Assembly: GCA_016716265.1 (NCBI GenBank)
Contig: JADJWQ010000001.1
Location: forward strand, 124,001-188,000
Origin: Planctomycetota bacterium
GTDB lineage: Bacteria; Planctomycetota; UBA1135; UBA2386
DNA: 64,000 bases
Reading direction: 5' to 3'
Below, piece after piece: positions 18,228 through 26,128 of the stretch; within the stretch, counting starts at the first letter, position 1; the number at the start of each line of letters is the position of its first letter. A program made the translations under genes and the position numbers. Under the pieces are notes generated by a model that was not told where the DNA came from, did not search any database, and worked only from the letters and a program-made list of their open reading frames with translations.

Positions 18228-21200
18228 ATGAGGGCAAGGTGGTGGGCGCCGCGGCTCGCGGCCACGAGTGCATGGTGCGTCTGCATGCTCGCGTGCCTGG
18301 GCATGGCACAGGGTCCCTGGACGCTCAGCTCCACCGGCGGGCCGTCGGCTCGCTACGGACATGCGATGACCTACGACAGCCAGCGCGGGCGGGTGATCCT
18401 GTGCGCCGGCGTGTCGCTCGGAGCCTATCTGGCCGACACCTGGGAGTGGGATGGTGCCAACTGGACGCAGTTCGCGAGCGGTGGTCCTACGGCACGCTAT
18501 CGTCACGCGCTCGCCTACGACAGCCAGCGTGACCGCGTCGTGCTGTTCGGCGGCTACAACGCTGGCATCCGTTTCGGCGACACCTGGGAATGGGACGGCA
18601 ACGTCTGGACGCTGGTGGCCGCTACCGGGCCCACGCCTCGCTACGGTCACGCCCTCGTCTACGACAGCCGGCGCGGCCGGGTGATCCTGTTCGGCGGATC
18701 CACTGGAAGTGCTCGCCTGGCCGATACCTGGGCCTGGGACGGAAGCACCTGGACATTGCTAGCCAACGGCGGTCCACCCGCGCGCTACTTGCACTCGATG
18801 GCCTACGACGAGCAGCGCGATCGAGTCGTGTTGTTCGGCGGCATGATGAGTACCTCCTCGAATTACCTCGACGACACCTGGGAATGGGACGGCAACGCCT
18901 GGTCTCAGGCGGCGGCAGCCGAGCCATCACCACGTGCGTCCTGCACGCTTGCGTACTCCCCACAGCGCGGCCGCGTCGTGATGTTCGGCGGCTATGAATT
19001 CGATGGCGGCGGTTACACCTATGGCGCCGGTACGTGGGAATGGAACGGGCGCAAATGGTCTCAGCTGGTGGAGACCGGGCCGGCGCTTCGCAGGGATTCC
19101 GCGATGGCGTACGACGGTCAGCGCGGAACCCTGGTGATGTTCGGCGGCACCAGTCCTACCGGATACCTGGGAGACACCTGGGAGTACGACCTCCCGGCGA
19201 CGCTGTCGTGGCTCCGCTCTCCGCACACGGGGCACTGGTACGGTCGCACCGTTCCGCTGAATTGGTGGGGTGCCGAGGCCGAGGCCGAGCGCTACGGCGG
19301 ACACCTGGCGACGATCCGCAGCCCGACCGAGCAGAACTGGTTGGTCGCGATCTTCGGGACCGGCGACACGTGGATCGGCCTCAACGACGAGCAGGTGGAA
19401 CGTACGTTCGTCTGGACCAGCGGCGAACCGGTCGCCTACACCAACTGGGCGCCCGGGCAGCCGAACAACAGCGGGTCTGGCGAAGACCACACCATCCTGT
19501 GGAGCCAGGCAGGAGGGCGGTGGGACGACACCGACGGAAGTCGAGTGCTTCCGGGCCTCGTCGAGCTGGTGGCCCACCCCAGCAACGGGCACATCTACAC
19601 GTCGACTCCGACGTCGAGCTGGGAAGAGGCCGAGCTGACGGCAGTGCAGCTCGGCGGCCATCTGGCGACGGTCCGCAGTCAGGCAGAGCAGGACCGACTG
19701 ACGCAGCGCTTCGGACAGCGCAAGTGGATCGGGCTCAACGACGCCGCGGTCGAGGGGAGCTGGCGTTGGTCGAGCGGCGAGCCCGTCGCCTTCACCGCCT
19801 GGCGAGCCGGCGATCCCGACAACGACCGCAACGAGGACTACGCGTACATCGGCGCGGGTCCGAACGGCGAGTGGGACGACGGGTGGGGCGGCGGCTGGGT
19901 GGCTGATTCGCCCGCGGTCGCCATGCGGGATCGCCACGGGTTGACCTACGACCCGGTGAGGCAGCGGGTCGTGCTGTTCGGGGGCCGGGGTCCCAGTGCC
20001 GTGTACACGAACGAGACCTGGGAATGGGACGGCACTGGGTGGCGTGTGGTGGCGATCGGCACGCCGAGTCCGCGCGGTGCCCTGTCGCTGGCCTACGACC
20101 CGAGCGGGGCCGTGCTCACCTTCGGCGGCTGGAACGGCGCGCAGTTCTTGTCCGACACCTACCGGTGGAACGGTAGCTCGTGGCAGCAAGCCGCGGTGAC
20201 CGGCCCGTCGGCGCGTGAGCACTACGCGCTGGCGAGCACCGCCGGCGGTGTGCTGCTGTGTGGCGGGAACGACGGGGTCTCGTCGAATCACTGCCTGGCG
20301 GACACCTGGTGGTGGGACAGCATCGCTCAGCGCTGGGTAGACGAGTCGGCGAGCGTCGGCACGCCGGGGGCGCGCTGCGACCACGCGGTGGCGTTCGACC
20401 CGCAACGCAATCGGCACCTGCTGTTCGGCGGCGTGAACGACACCGGCACGGCGCTCGGCGACACGTGGGAGCTGATGTCCGTGTGGTCGCGTGTGTCCGC
20501 CAGCGGTCCGAGCCCGCGCTACGGGCACCGGATGGTCTTCGACGAGATGCGGGGGCGAGTGGTGCTGTACGGCGGCTCCGACAACACGAAGCACTTCGAC
20601 GACACCTGGGAGTGGGACGCCGACGATCGCTTCTGGCGACGGATCCCGGGTTCCGGTCCACCGGCGCGGTTCGACCACGCGATGGCCTACGACTCGCGGA
20701 TCGGCGAGACCCTGCTGATCGGCGGCACCATCCAGGTGGCGCCGGGGATTGCCAACGACACGTGGCGCTACGACTCGTGGGAGCTGCCCGGCATCGCCGA
20801 GGTGCCCCCGCGTGCCGCCTACGCGCTGTTCGGGGCGGGCTGCCGCGGTTCCAACGGTGCGATCCCGGCGCTGCGGATGGTACCGGGTCGGGAGCGACCG
20901 CTCTCCGGGACGGTGTTCCGGGTGCGGATCGAAGCCGTGCCGGCGAACACGGCGGTCACCGGACTGATCGGGCTCTCCGACCGGTACCTCGGCGGCAGCT
21001 GGCCATTGCCACTCGCACTGGGCTTCGCCGGTATGCCGGGCTGCGTGCTGTTCGTCGATCCGCTGGTCAGCTCGCCGATGTACGCGTCCGCCGGCGGCAC
21101 GGTGGACTGGGACGTGCCGATGCCGAGCGATCCGGCGCTGTACGGCGTGACGTTCTTCCAGCAGGCGCTGGTCGCGGATCGGAACGCCAACCAGCTCGGC

Positions 21201-21245
21201 GTCGTCATGACCAACGCCGGCAAGGGCACTCTCGGCGCGTGGTAG
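18228..21245 (+). CDS. Secreted kelch-repeat protein with two C-type lectin-like domains
   Basis: A 1005-residue exported protein. The N-terminal 29 residues form a signal peptide. Residues about 33-320 are kelch-type units, each about 50 residues, with the pattern YDSQRGRVVLFGG, a short turn, then DTWEWDG and a W. Two C-type lectin-like domains follow at about 328-445 and 450-560, with GGHLATIRS, WIGLND, EPVAYTNW, QPNN and WDD marks; both lack the cysteines usual for the fold. More kelch units run from about 565 to 860. The last 140 residues (from 865) are the recurrent C-terminal domain (FGAGCRGSNG, GMPGCVLFVD, GVTFFQQALV). The start at 18228 overlaps a strong GGAGGTG ribosome site. Carbohydrate or surface binding is an inference from the lectin fold. 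Confidence 0.9.
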   Translation: MRARWWAPRLAATSAWCVCMLACLGMAQGPWTLSSTGGPSARYGHAMTYDSQRGRVILCAGVSLGAYLADTWEWDGANWTQFASGGPTARYRHALAYDSQRDRVVLFGGYNAGIRFGDTWEWDGNVWTLVAATGPTPRYGHALVYDSRRGRVILFGGSTGSARLADTWAWDGSTWTLLANGGPPARYLHSMAYDEQRDRVVLFGGMMSTSSNYLDDTWEWDGNAWSQAAAAEPSPRASCTLAYSPQRGRVVMFGGYEFDGGGYTYGAGTWEWNGRKWSQLVETGPALRRDSAMAYDGQRGTLVMFGGTSPTGYLGDTWEYDLPATLSWLRSPHTGHWYGRTVPLNWWGAEAEAERYGGHLATIRSPTEQNWLVAIFGTGDTWIGLNDEQVERTFVWTSGEPVAYTNWAPGQPNNSGSGEDHTILWSQAGGRWDDTDGSRVLPGLVELVAHPSNGHIYTSTPTSSWEEAELTAVQLGGHLATVRSQAEQDRLTQRFGQRKWIGLNDAAVEGSWRWSSGEPVAFTAWRAGDPDNDRNEDYAYIGAGPNGEWDDGWGGGWVADSPAVAMRDRHGLTYDPVRQRVVLFGGRGPSAVYTNETWEWDGTGWRVVAIGTPSPRGALSLAYDPSGAVLTFGGWNGAQFLSDTYRWNGSSWQQAAVTGPSAREHYALASTAGGVLLCGGNDGVSSNHCLADTWWWDSIAQRWVDESASVGTPGARCDHAVAFDPQRNRHLLFGGVNDTGTALGDTWELMSVWSRVSASGPSPRYGHRMVFDEMRGRVVLYGGSDNTKHFDDTWEWDADDRFWRRIPGSGPPARFDHAMAYDSRIGETLLIGGTIQVAPGIANDTWRYDSWELPGIAEVPPRAAYALFGAGCRGSNGAIPALRMVPGRERPLSGTVFRVRIEAVPANTAVTGLIGLSDRYLGGSWPLPLALGFAGMPGCVLFVDPLVSSPMYASAGGTVDWDVPMPSDPALYGVTFFQQALVADRNANQLGVVMTNAGKGTLGAW

Positions 21246-21255
21246 GCGCGCGGGA

Positions 21256-21282
21256 GCGAGGCGACGAAGCCCGTCGCCTCGC
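21256..21282 (+). terminator. Hairpin after the kelch/lectin gene
   Basis: A perfect 10-bp stem (GCGAGGCGAC at 21256-21265 and its complement at 21273-21282) with a 7-base loop lies 10 bases after the stop codon. It lacks a run of T residues, as is common in very GC-rich genomes, so it is a candidate terminator by position and stability. Confidence 0.55.
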
Positions 21283-21288
21283 CACGGA

Positions 21289-21320
21289 CCGCGGCACGGG
21301 ACGTCGTTCCCGTGCTGCGG
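21289..21320 (+). terminator. Second tandem hairpin after the kelch/lectin gene
   Basis: A 13-bp stem with one mismatch (CCGCGGCACGGGA at 21289-21301 against 21308-21320) and a 6-base loop follows the first hairpin by six bases. Two strong hairpins in tandem between this gene and the next transcription unit suggest an efficient terminator or a transcript-stabilising element. Confidence 0.5.
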
Positions 21321-21446
21321 GTGTGGTCCGAGCGCCGCATGCGGGCGACGAGAAACACGTCCAGCGGTGGCCGGCCGCTCGCGCGGTTTGCGCCTGAAGG
21401 GGCAGACCGGTCGGGCCGACCCGACCCTGTCCCCGACACCACGCTC

Positions 21447-21689
21447 ATGACGCAGCCCGCCGATCACCCCCACGCCCATGCCGTCCACGACTCTGGCGCC
21501 ACCCTGTGCGGCGAGCTGGCCCTCGACCTCCGCGCGCGGCTGCGCGCCATGGAGCCCGGCCAGGTGCTGCGGGTGATCGCCCGCGACCCGGCCGCGCCCC
21601 AGGACCTGCCGGCCTGGTGCGAGGTCACCGGTCACACGCTGATCCACCGCGATCACCCTGACTACTGGATCCGTCGCAGGAACGACTGA
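21447..21689 (+). CDS. TusA-family sulfur-carrier protein
   Basis: An 80-residue protein of the TusA/SirA fold, which carries sulfur as a persulfide on a conserved cysteine. The sequence reads TLCGELALDLRARLRAMEPGQVLRVIARDP, then a helix with the conserved WCEVTGHTLI. The CPxP motif of classical TusA is reduced to C-G-E-L, but the cysteine stays in place, and a second cysteine follows in WCEV. A DsrE-like gene begins nine bases downstream, which supports a sulfur-relay or redox role. No ribosome site precedes the ATG at 21447. The upstream frame lacks protein character, so this start is preferred. Confidence 0.8.
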   Translation: MTQPADHPHAHAVHDSGATLCGELALDLRARLRAMEPGQVLRVIARDPAAPQDLPAWCEVTGHTLIHRDHPDYWIRRRND

Positions 21690-21698
21690 GGAGACCAC

Positions 21699-22061
21699 AT
21701 GACCCGCAAGTTCGTCGTCGCTCTCTCTCGCGCCCAGGACGACCCCGACCGCGCGACCGTCGCCTTCACGCTCGCCAACGCCGCCATCGGCTGCGACCAG
21801 GAGACCGTGGTCTTCCTGAGCAGCGATGGGGTGAAGCTGGCCGTCGAGGGCGAAGCTGCCGGCATCGCCGAGCCGGGCTTCACGCCGCTCGCGGAGCTGA
21901 TGCGCAAATTCGTCGAGGCCGGCGGCCAGATCTACGCCTGCTTGCCCTGCTTCAACAAGCGCGGCCTCGACGCGTCGAGGGTCGTGCCCGGTGTCATGAT
22001 CGTCGGCGGCGCCAAGCTGGTTGCCTTCATGGCCGATGGGGCGCCGAGCGTGAGCTACTGA
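21699..22061 (+). CDS. DsrE/DsrF-like sulfur-relay protein
   Basis: A 120-residue protein of the DsrE fold. Marks are the N-terminal strand and helix (KFVVALSRAQDDPDRATVAF), the VVFLSSDGVKLAVEG segment, and a cysteine in YACLPCFNKRG at the position used for sulfur binding in DsrE-like proteins. It ends GGAKLVAFMADGAPSVSY. It follows the TusA-like gene with nine bases between, and a GAGGAG ribosome site overlaps that gene's stop. TusA and DsrE proteins exchange sulfur in tRNA thiolation and sulfur oxidation. Here the pair stands alone, so its acceptor is unknown. Confidence 0.88.
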   Translation: MTRKFVVALSRAQDDPDRATVAFTLANAAIGCDQETVVFLSSDGVKLAVEGEAAGIAEPGFTPLAELMRKFVEAGGQIYACLPCFNKRGLDASRVVPGVMIVGGAKLVAFMADGAPSVSY

Positions 22062-22175
22062 CCGCGACCGCGCACGCTGGCCCCACCGGCCATCGGCGAC
22101 GCACCACTCGGGAATCTCGCCGGCGCCGAGCGTGGTGAGGTGCGCCGAGCGCTGCTCGCGGACAGCGCAGGCCGC

Positions 22176-22181
22176 TATCCT
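22176..22181 (+). promoter_or_regulatory. -10-like box before the kinase/FGE gene
   Basis: TATCCT ends ten bases before the GTG at 22192. No -35 similarity and no ribosome site are visible. The short distance would give a leaderless or nearly leaderless transcript and supports the GTG start over the earlier one at 22132. Confidence 0.4.
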
Positions 22182-22191
22182 GCGCCGCGCT

Positions 22192-24924
22192 GTGCCCCTC
22201 CCCCCGAGCGACGAACCCCACCCGACCGAGGGCCTCCCCGACGACGTGTTCGAGCAGTTGCTCGGCGTCGTCGATTCCGCGGACGACCCGCAGCAACTCC
22301 TGGCCGAGGTCGGCGCGTTCCGCGACCGGCACGCCGAACACGCGGCGGCGATCGACACGCTGGTCGCGAAGCTGTGCGGCACCCCGACGGGGCCGGGATC
22401 CGGCGGTGAGATCCCCGCGCTGATCGGGCCCTACCACGTCCTGGACCGGCTCGGCTCCGGCGGTATGGGCGAGGTCTATCGCGCCGAACGGCGCGAGCCG
22501 GTCCGGCAGCTGGTCGCCATCAAGGTCGTGAAGCGAGGACTCGCGACCCGCGAGGTGCTCGCCCGGTTCCGGATCGAGCGGCGGGCCCTCGCCGTGATGA
22601 GCCACCCGTCGATCGCGCGGGTGTTCGATGCCGGTGCCACCGCCGCGGGTGAGCCGTACTTCGTGATGGAGTTCGTCCATGGTGTGCCGCTCACGGAGCA
22701 CTGCGATCGGCATTGCCTGTCGATCCGACGCCGGCTCGAGCTGCTGCGACAGATCAGCTCCGCCGTACATCACGCGCACCTGAAGGGGATCGTGCACCGC
22801 GACCTGAAGCCCGGCAACGTGCTGGTGGTCCACGAGGGTGATGCAGAGGTGCCCAAGGTGCTGGACTTCGGTCTCGCGAAGGCCACGAACCGCGACTTCC
22901 TCGACGTGACGATGCTCACGGAGAAGGACCGGATCCTGGGGACTCTGGAGTACATGTCACCCGAACAGGCGGCGGGAGACGGCGAGGTCGTCGACGCGCG
23001 CTCTGACATCTACTCGCTCGGCGTGATCATGTACGAGCTGCTCACCGGCGAGCTGCCGTTCCCGACGGACGTGCTGCGGCGCGTCGGAATGCACGAGGCG
23101 CTGCGGATGATCCGCCAGGAAGAGCCCCAGAAGCCGAGCTCTCGTATCGCTTCGGGAGATCCGCGGGTCGCCGAGCAACGGAGCTCCCAGCTGTCACGGT
23201 TGTCGCGCGACCTGCGTCGTGAGCTCGACTGGATCGTGCTGAAGGCGATGGCGAAAGAACCCGAGCGCCGCTACGACTCGGCCGCCGAGTTCGCCAGGGA
23301 GCTGACGCGCTACCTCGACCACGAGCCGGTCCTCGCCGGCCCTCCGAGCGCCGGGTATCGACTGCGCAAGTTCGTGCAGCGCTATCGTGGGCCGATCACG
23401 GCTGCGACGGCCGTGCTTCTCGCGACCGTGTGCGGCCTCGTCGTCAGCCTGATCTTCTATCGCGACGCGGAAGCCAAGGCCTGGCAGGTCGAACAGCAGC
23501 GCAGGCAGCTCGACGTGGCCGCCAATTCGCTGCGCGAACGGAACGACCGATTCGACATGCTCTCCTACGTCGTTCGGATGCGCACCATCGTGGACGTGGA
23601 GGCCGGGCTCCATCCGGCGTGGCCAGACCGGGCGAAGGCAATCGACAGCTGGCTACGCGAGGATGCCGACCAACTGACCGCAGCGCTGCCGCAATTGCGC
23701 AAGACCATCGCCGCGCTCGGCGAGGTGAAGGTGTCGGCGGCGGCCGGTTCGGAGTCGGACGGCTTCCTGCGCGACACCCTGGCGGACCTCGTGGAGCGGA
23801 TCGAGACGTTCGAACGCGACACCGTCGCGGACGTGGAGCGGCGACTACGGTGGGCGCGTGCGATCGAGGGCCTCACGTCGGCACACCCGAATGCCCGGGT
23901 CGGCTGGGATGCGGTCCGCAGCGTTCTCGGGACGAGCGAGCTCTACGGCACGGATCGAATCACGCTCGCCCCCCAGCTGGGACTCGTGCCCCTGGGAACC
24001 AACCCGCGCACCGGCCTGCTCGAGTTCTACCACCTGCGATCCGCCTGGGACGGCGACAGCGACCCGGCCGCGATCGAGATCCCGATGCACGATCCGGACG
24101 ACGGCACGATCCCGGTCGGGGAGGATACCGGCATCGTGTTCGTGCTGGTCCCGGGTGGCACGTTCACGATGGGGGCGCAGGCGTCCGATCCGCGCTCGCC
24201 GAGCTTCGATCCGCTGGCGGAGGCAGACGAGAGCCCCCACCGCGTCACGCTCGCGCCGTTCTTCATCGCCCGCCACGAGCTGACGCAGGGACAATGGGAG
24301 CGGCTGCGCAGCGGTGCGCTTCCCTCGCTGCCGAGCAACTACCCGGCGGGCGAGGAGAACGGCATGGGCGGTCGCGTCACCCTCGCCCACCCGGTGGAGT
24401 CGGTCGACCACGAGTCGTGCCGCATGCTGATGGACCATCACGGGCTGGTGTTGCCGACCGAAGCCCAATGGGAGTACGCCTGCCGCGCCGGCACGGCCAC
24501 GCCGTGGTGGACGGGCGCCGATCGCGAGTCGCTGGTGCGACCGGGCCTGGTGGCGAATATCGCCGACGAGTCCGCGCGCCGCCATGGCGCGGACTGGAAG
24601 GAGATCGCGGACTGGCCGGGTTACGACGACGGCCACCTGCTCCACGCTCCCGTCGACACCTATCGGGACAACCCATGGGGCCTGCACTGCGTGCACGGCA
24701 ACGTCTACGAATGGTGCGCGGACGAGTACGGCAGCTACTCGGGCCCGGTGCGGGCCGGCGACGGCTACCGCCTCGAGCCGGACGGCTCGCATCTGCGCGT
24801 CGCGCGAGACGGGGCGTTCGTCGGGCCCGTCCGGTTCACGCGGGCGTCGTTTCGCGACGGTCTGGCGCCGGGCTTTCGCGGCAACGACCTCGGCATGCGC
24901 GCCGCGCGGGCCATACGACCATGA
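22192..24924 (+). CDS. Serine/threonine kinase fused to an FGE-sulfatase (SUMF1) domain
   Basis: A 910-residue membrane kinase. The kinase domain (about residues 79-380) has GSGGMGEVYR, the lysine in VAIKVV, an intact HRDLKPGNVL loop, DFGLAKA and SPEQAAG. One membrane segment lies at about 400-423. A helical linker follows, and the last 265 residues (from ~646) form a formylglycine-generating-enzyme-like domain: FVLVPGGTFTMG, ARHELTQGQWERL, PTEAQWEYACRAGTATPWW, HGNVYEWCADEYG and GFRGNDLGMRAAR. Chlamydial Pkn1 has a similar kinase plus FGE-sulfatase layout. In most such fusions the FGE domain is a binding module, not an active oxidase, and no sulfatase gene is nearby. The start is uncertain: the GTG at 22192 follows a TATCCT box, but an in-frame GTG at 22132 also exists. 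Confidence 0.88.
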   Translation: MPLPPSDEPHPTEGLPDDVFEQLLGVVDSADDPQQLLAEVGAFRDRHAEHAAAIDTLVAKLCGTPTGPGSGGEIPALIGPYHVLDRLGSGGMGEVYRAERREPVRQLVAIKVVKRGLATREVLARFRIERRALAVMSHPSIARVFDAGATAAGEPYFVMEFVHGVPLTEHCDRHCLSIRRRLELLRQISSAVHHAHLKGIVHRDLKPGNVLVVHEGDAEVPKVLDFGLAKATNRDFLDVTMLTEKDRILGTLEYMSPEQAAGDGEVVDARSDIYSLGVIMYELLTGELPFPTDVLRRVGMHEALRMIRQEEPQKPSSRIASGDPRVAEQRSSQLSRLSRDLRRELDWIVLKAMAKEPERRYDSAAEFARELTRYLDHEPVLAGPPSAGYRLRKFVQRYRGPITAATAVLLATVCGLVVSLIFYRDAEAKAWQVEQQRRQLDVAANSLRERNDRFDMLSYVVRMRTIVDVEAGLHPAWPDRAKAIDSWLREDADQLTAALPQLRKTIAALGEVKVSAAAGSESDGFLRDTLADLVERIETFERDTVADVERRLRWARAIEGLTSAHPNARVGWDAVRSVLGTSELYGTDRITLAPQLGLVPLGTNPRTGLLEFYHLRSAWDGDSDPAAIEIPMHDPDDGTIPVGEDTGIVFVLVPGGTFTMGAQASDPRSPSFDPLAEADESPHRVTLAPFFIARHELTQGQWERLRSGALPSLPSNYPAGEENGMGGRVTLAHPVESVDHESCRMLMDHHGLVLPTEAQWEYACRAGTATPWWTGADRESLVRPGLVANIADESARRHGADWKEIADWPGYDDGHLLHAPVDTYRDNPWGLHCVHGNVYEWCADEYGSYSGPVRAGDGYRLEPDGSHLRVARDGAFVGPVRFTRASFRDGLAPGFRGNDLGMRAARAIRP

Positions 24925-25019
24925 CGTGAGCGAGCCACCGCGACCCAGCGGCGCGGACTCGGGAAGCTCACGCGCACCTCGCACCGGGGACCAGCCGCGA
25001 CGGGTCGCGCGGGCTCCCC

Positions 25020-25841
25020 TCAGGCCGCCTGCGGCTGCCGGGCGCGGTCAGCGTCCCGACCGACGACCTGCGTGACGACGCGCAATCGGCTGTCGACGGC
25101 GCACAGCGTGGAGTCGGGCAGCGGGCGCCAGCCCGCTCGCTGCAGGGGCTCGGAAGCGAGCGCGACGACCGCTCGCGCGCAGCCATCGACCTGCAGGTGG
25201 AGCGAGTGCCCCCACCGCGCGGCGAGCAGCACCCGGCCATCGCCGAGCACGAAGTTCAGCTCGGAGCCTTCGCCGGTCGAGGCCCGCGAGCGCGCGTCGA
25301 GCTCGCGCAGAGCGGGGCCGAGCACGTCGGGCAGGAGCTCGCGGCCGAGGCGGGTCGCGTCGTCGGGGATCCCCGCCCGCAACAGCCGCGTCAGCAGCCA
25401 CAGGAAGTACAGCTCGCTGTCGGTCTCCCCCTGGCGGTGGCGCAGCAGTCCCGGGTCGGTCTCGCGCTCGAGTTCCGCACGCAGCTCGGCGAAGCGTCGG
25501 ATCGTCCCGTTGTGGGCGAAGACCCATTTCCCGAAGCCGAACGGATGGGCGTTCGCCGTCGCCACGCCGGCGACGGTGGCATGGCGCACGTGCGCGAGCA
25601 CGGTCGACGATCGCACCCGCTTCGCGACCGCCTCGAATCCCGAGCCCGGGCGCGCCGCCCCCGCCGCGCGCTTGTCGATCCGTGGTCGATCCCCCTCGAA
25701 CCAGGCGATGCCCCAGCCGTCGAGGTGGCTGACGCCACGCGCGTCCCGCTGGCTCTGCCGCCGCAGCGAGTTCGGTGCATCGATCAGCGGCTCCACCACC
25801 GCGACCGGTTCGCTCGCGCGAAGTCCGAACAACCTGCACAT
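25020..25841 (-). CDS. Class II glutamine amidotransferase (YafJ/EgtC-like)
   Basis: A 273-residue N-terminal-nucleophile glutaminase. The nucleophile is Cys2 in MCRLFGLRASEP, exposed after removal of the initiator Met. Other class II marks are DGWGIAWFEGDRP, TVLAHVRHAT, THE ANAHPFGFGKWVFAHNG segment and GETDSELYFLWL. These proteins supply ammonia from glutamine to a partner enzyme or hydrolyse gamma-glutamyl bonds. EgtC, the ergothioneine amidohydrolase, belongs to the same group, but no egtB or egtD gene is visible here. The length of about 270 residues is normal. It is convergent with the kinase/FGE gene and divergent from the following kelch gene. Confidence 0.9.
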   Translation of the reverse strand: MCRLFGLRASEPVAVVEPLIDAPNSLRRQSQRDARGVSHLDGWGIAWFEGDRPRIDKRAAGAARPGSGFEAVAKRVRSSTVLAHVRHATVAGVATANAHPFGFGKWVFAHNGTIRRFAELRAELERETDPGLLRHRQGETDSELYFLWLLTRLLRAGIPDDATRLGRELLPDVLGPALRELDARSRASTGEGSELNFVLGDGRVLLAARWGHSLHLQVDGCARAVVALASEPLQRAGWRPLPDSTLCAVDSRLRVVTQVVGRDADRARQPQAA

Positions 25842-26056
25842 GGCGACACGCAGCCTCCGTCAGCGCGGGCCGGGCAGGCCCGTCCCCCTGATGAGGGGAG
25901 CGGCAGTGCCCGCCGCAGGTGCGCGCCGTCGGCGCCCTGACGCCGCCGACTCCCGCCGGCGGGGATTTCGTCGATGCTGCGGTCGCCTTCACACGCCGGC
26001 GTGCAGCATCGGGCTCCGCCGGAAGCATGCGAGCCGGACCCGTCCTCACGCCGCGG

Positions 26057-26062
26057 TACCAT
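26057..26062 (+). promoter_or_regulatory. -10-like box upstream of a kelch gene
   Basis: TACCAT lies 66 bases before the ATG at 26129, in the 287-base region between divergent genes. It fits the TAnnnT pattern seen at other starts in this window, but no -35 box is recognisable. Confidence 0.35.
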
Positions 26063-26128
26063 TCGTGGGAACATGGGCAGCGATGCGGCCCACTGGCGCG
26101 GCCGCAGCTCAGCCATTCGGTGACGAAC

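Noticed and set aside
23845..24984. Long minus-strand open frame (379 codons) opposite the kinase/FGE gene
   Set aside because: It is His/Arg/Val-rich antisense composition typical of GC-rich DNA, with no motif, while the plus strand encodes clear kinase and FGE domains.
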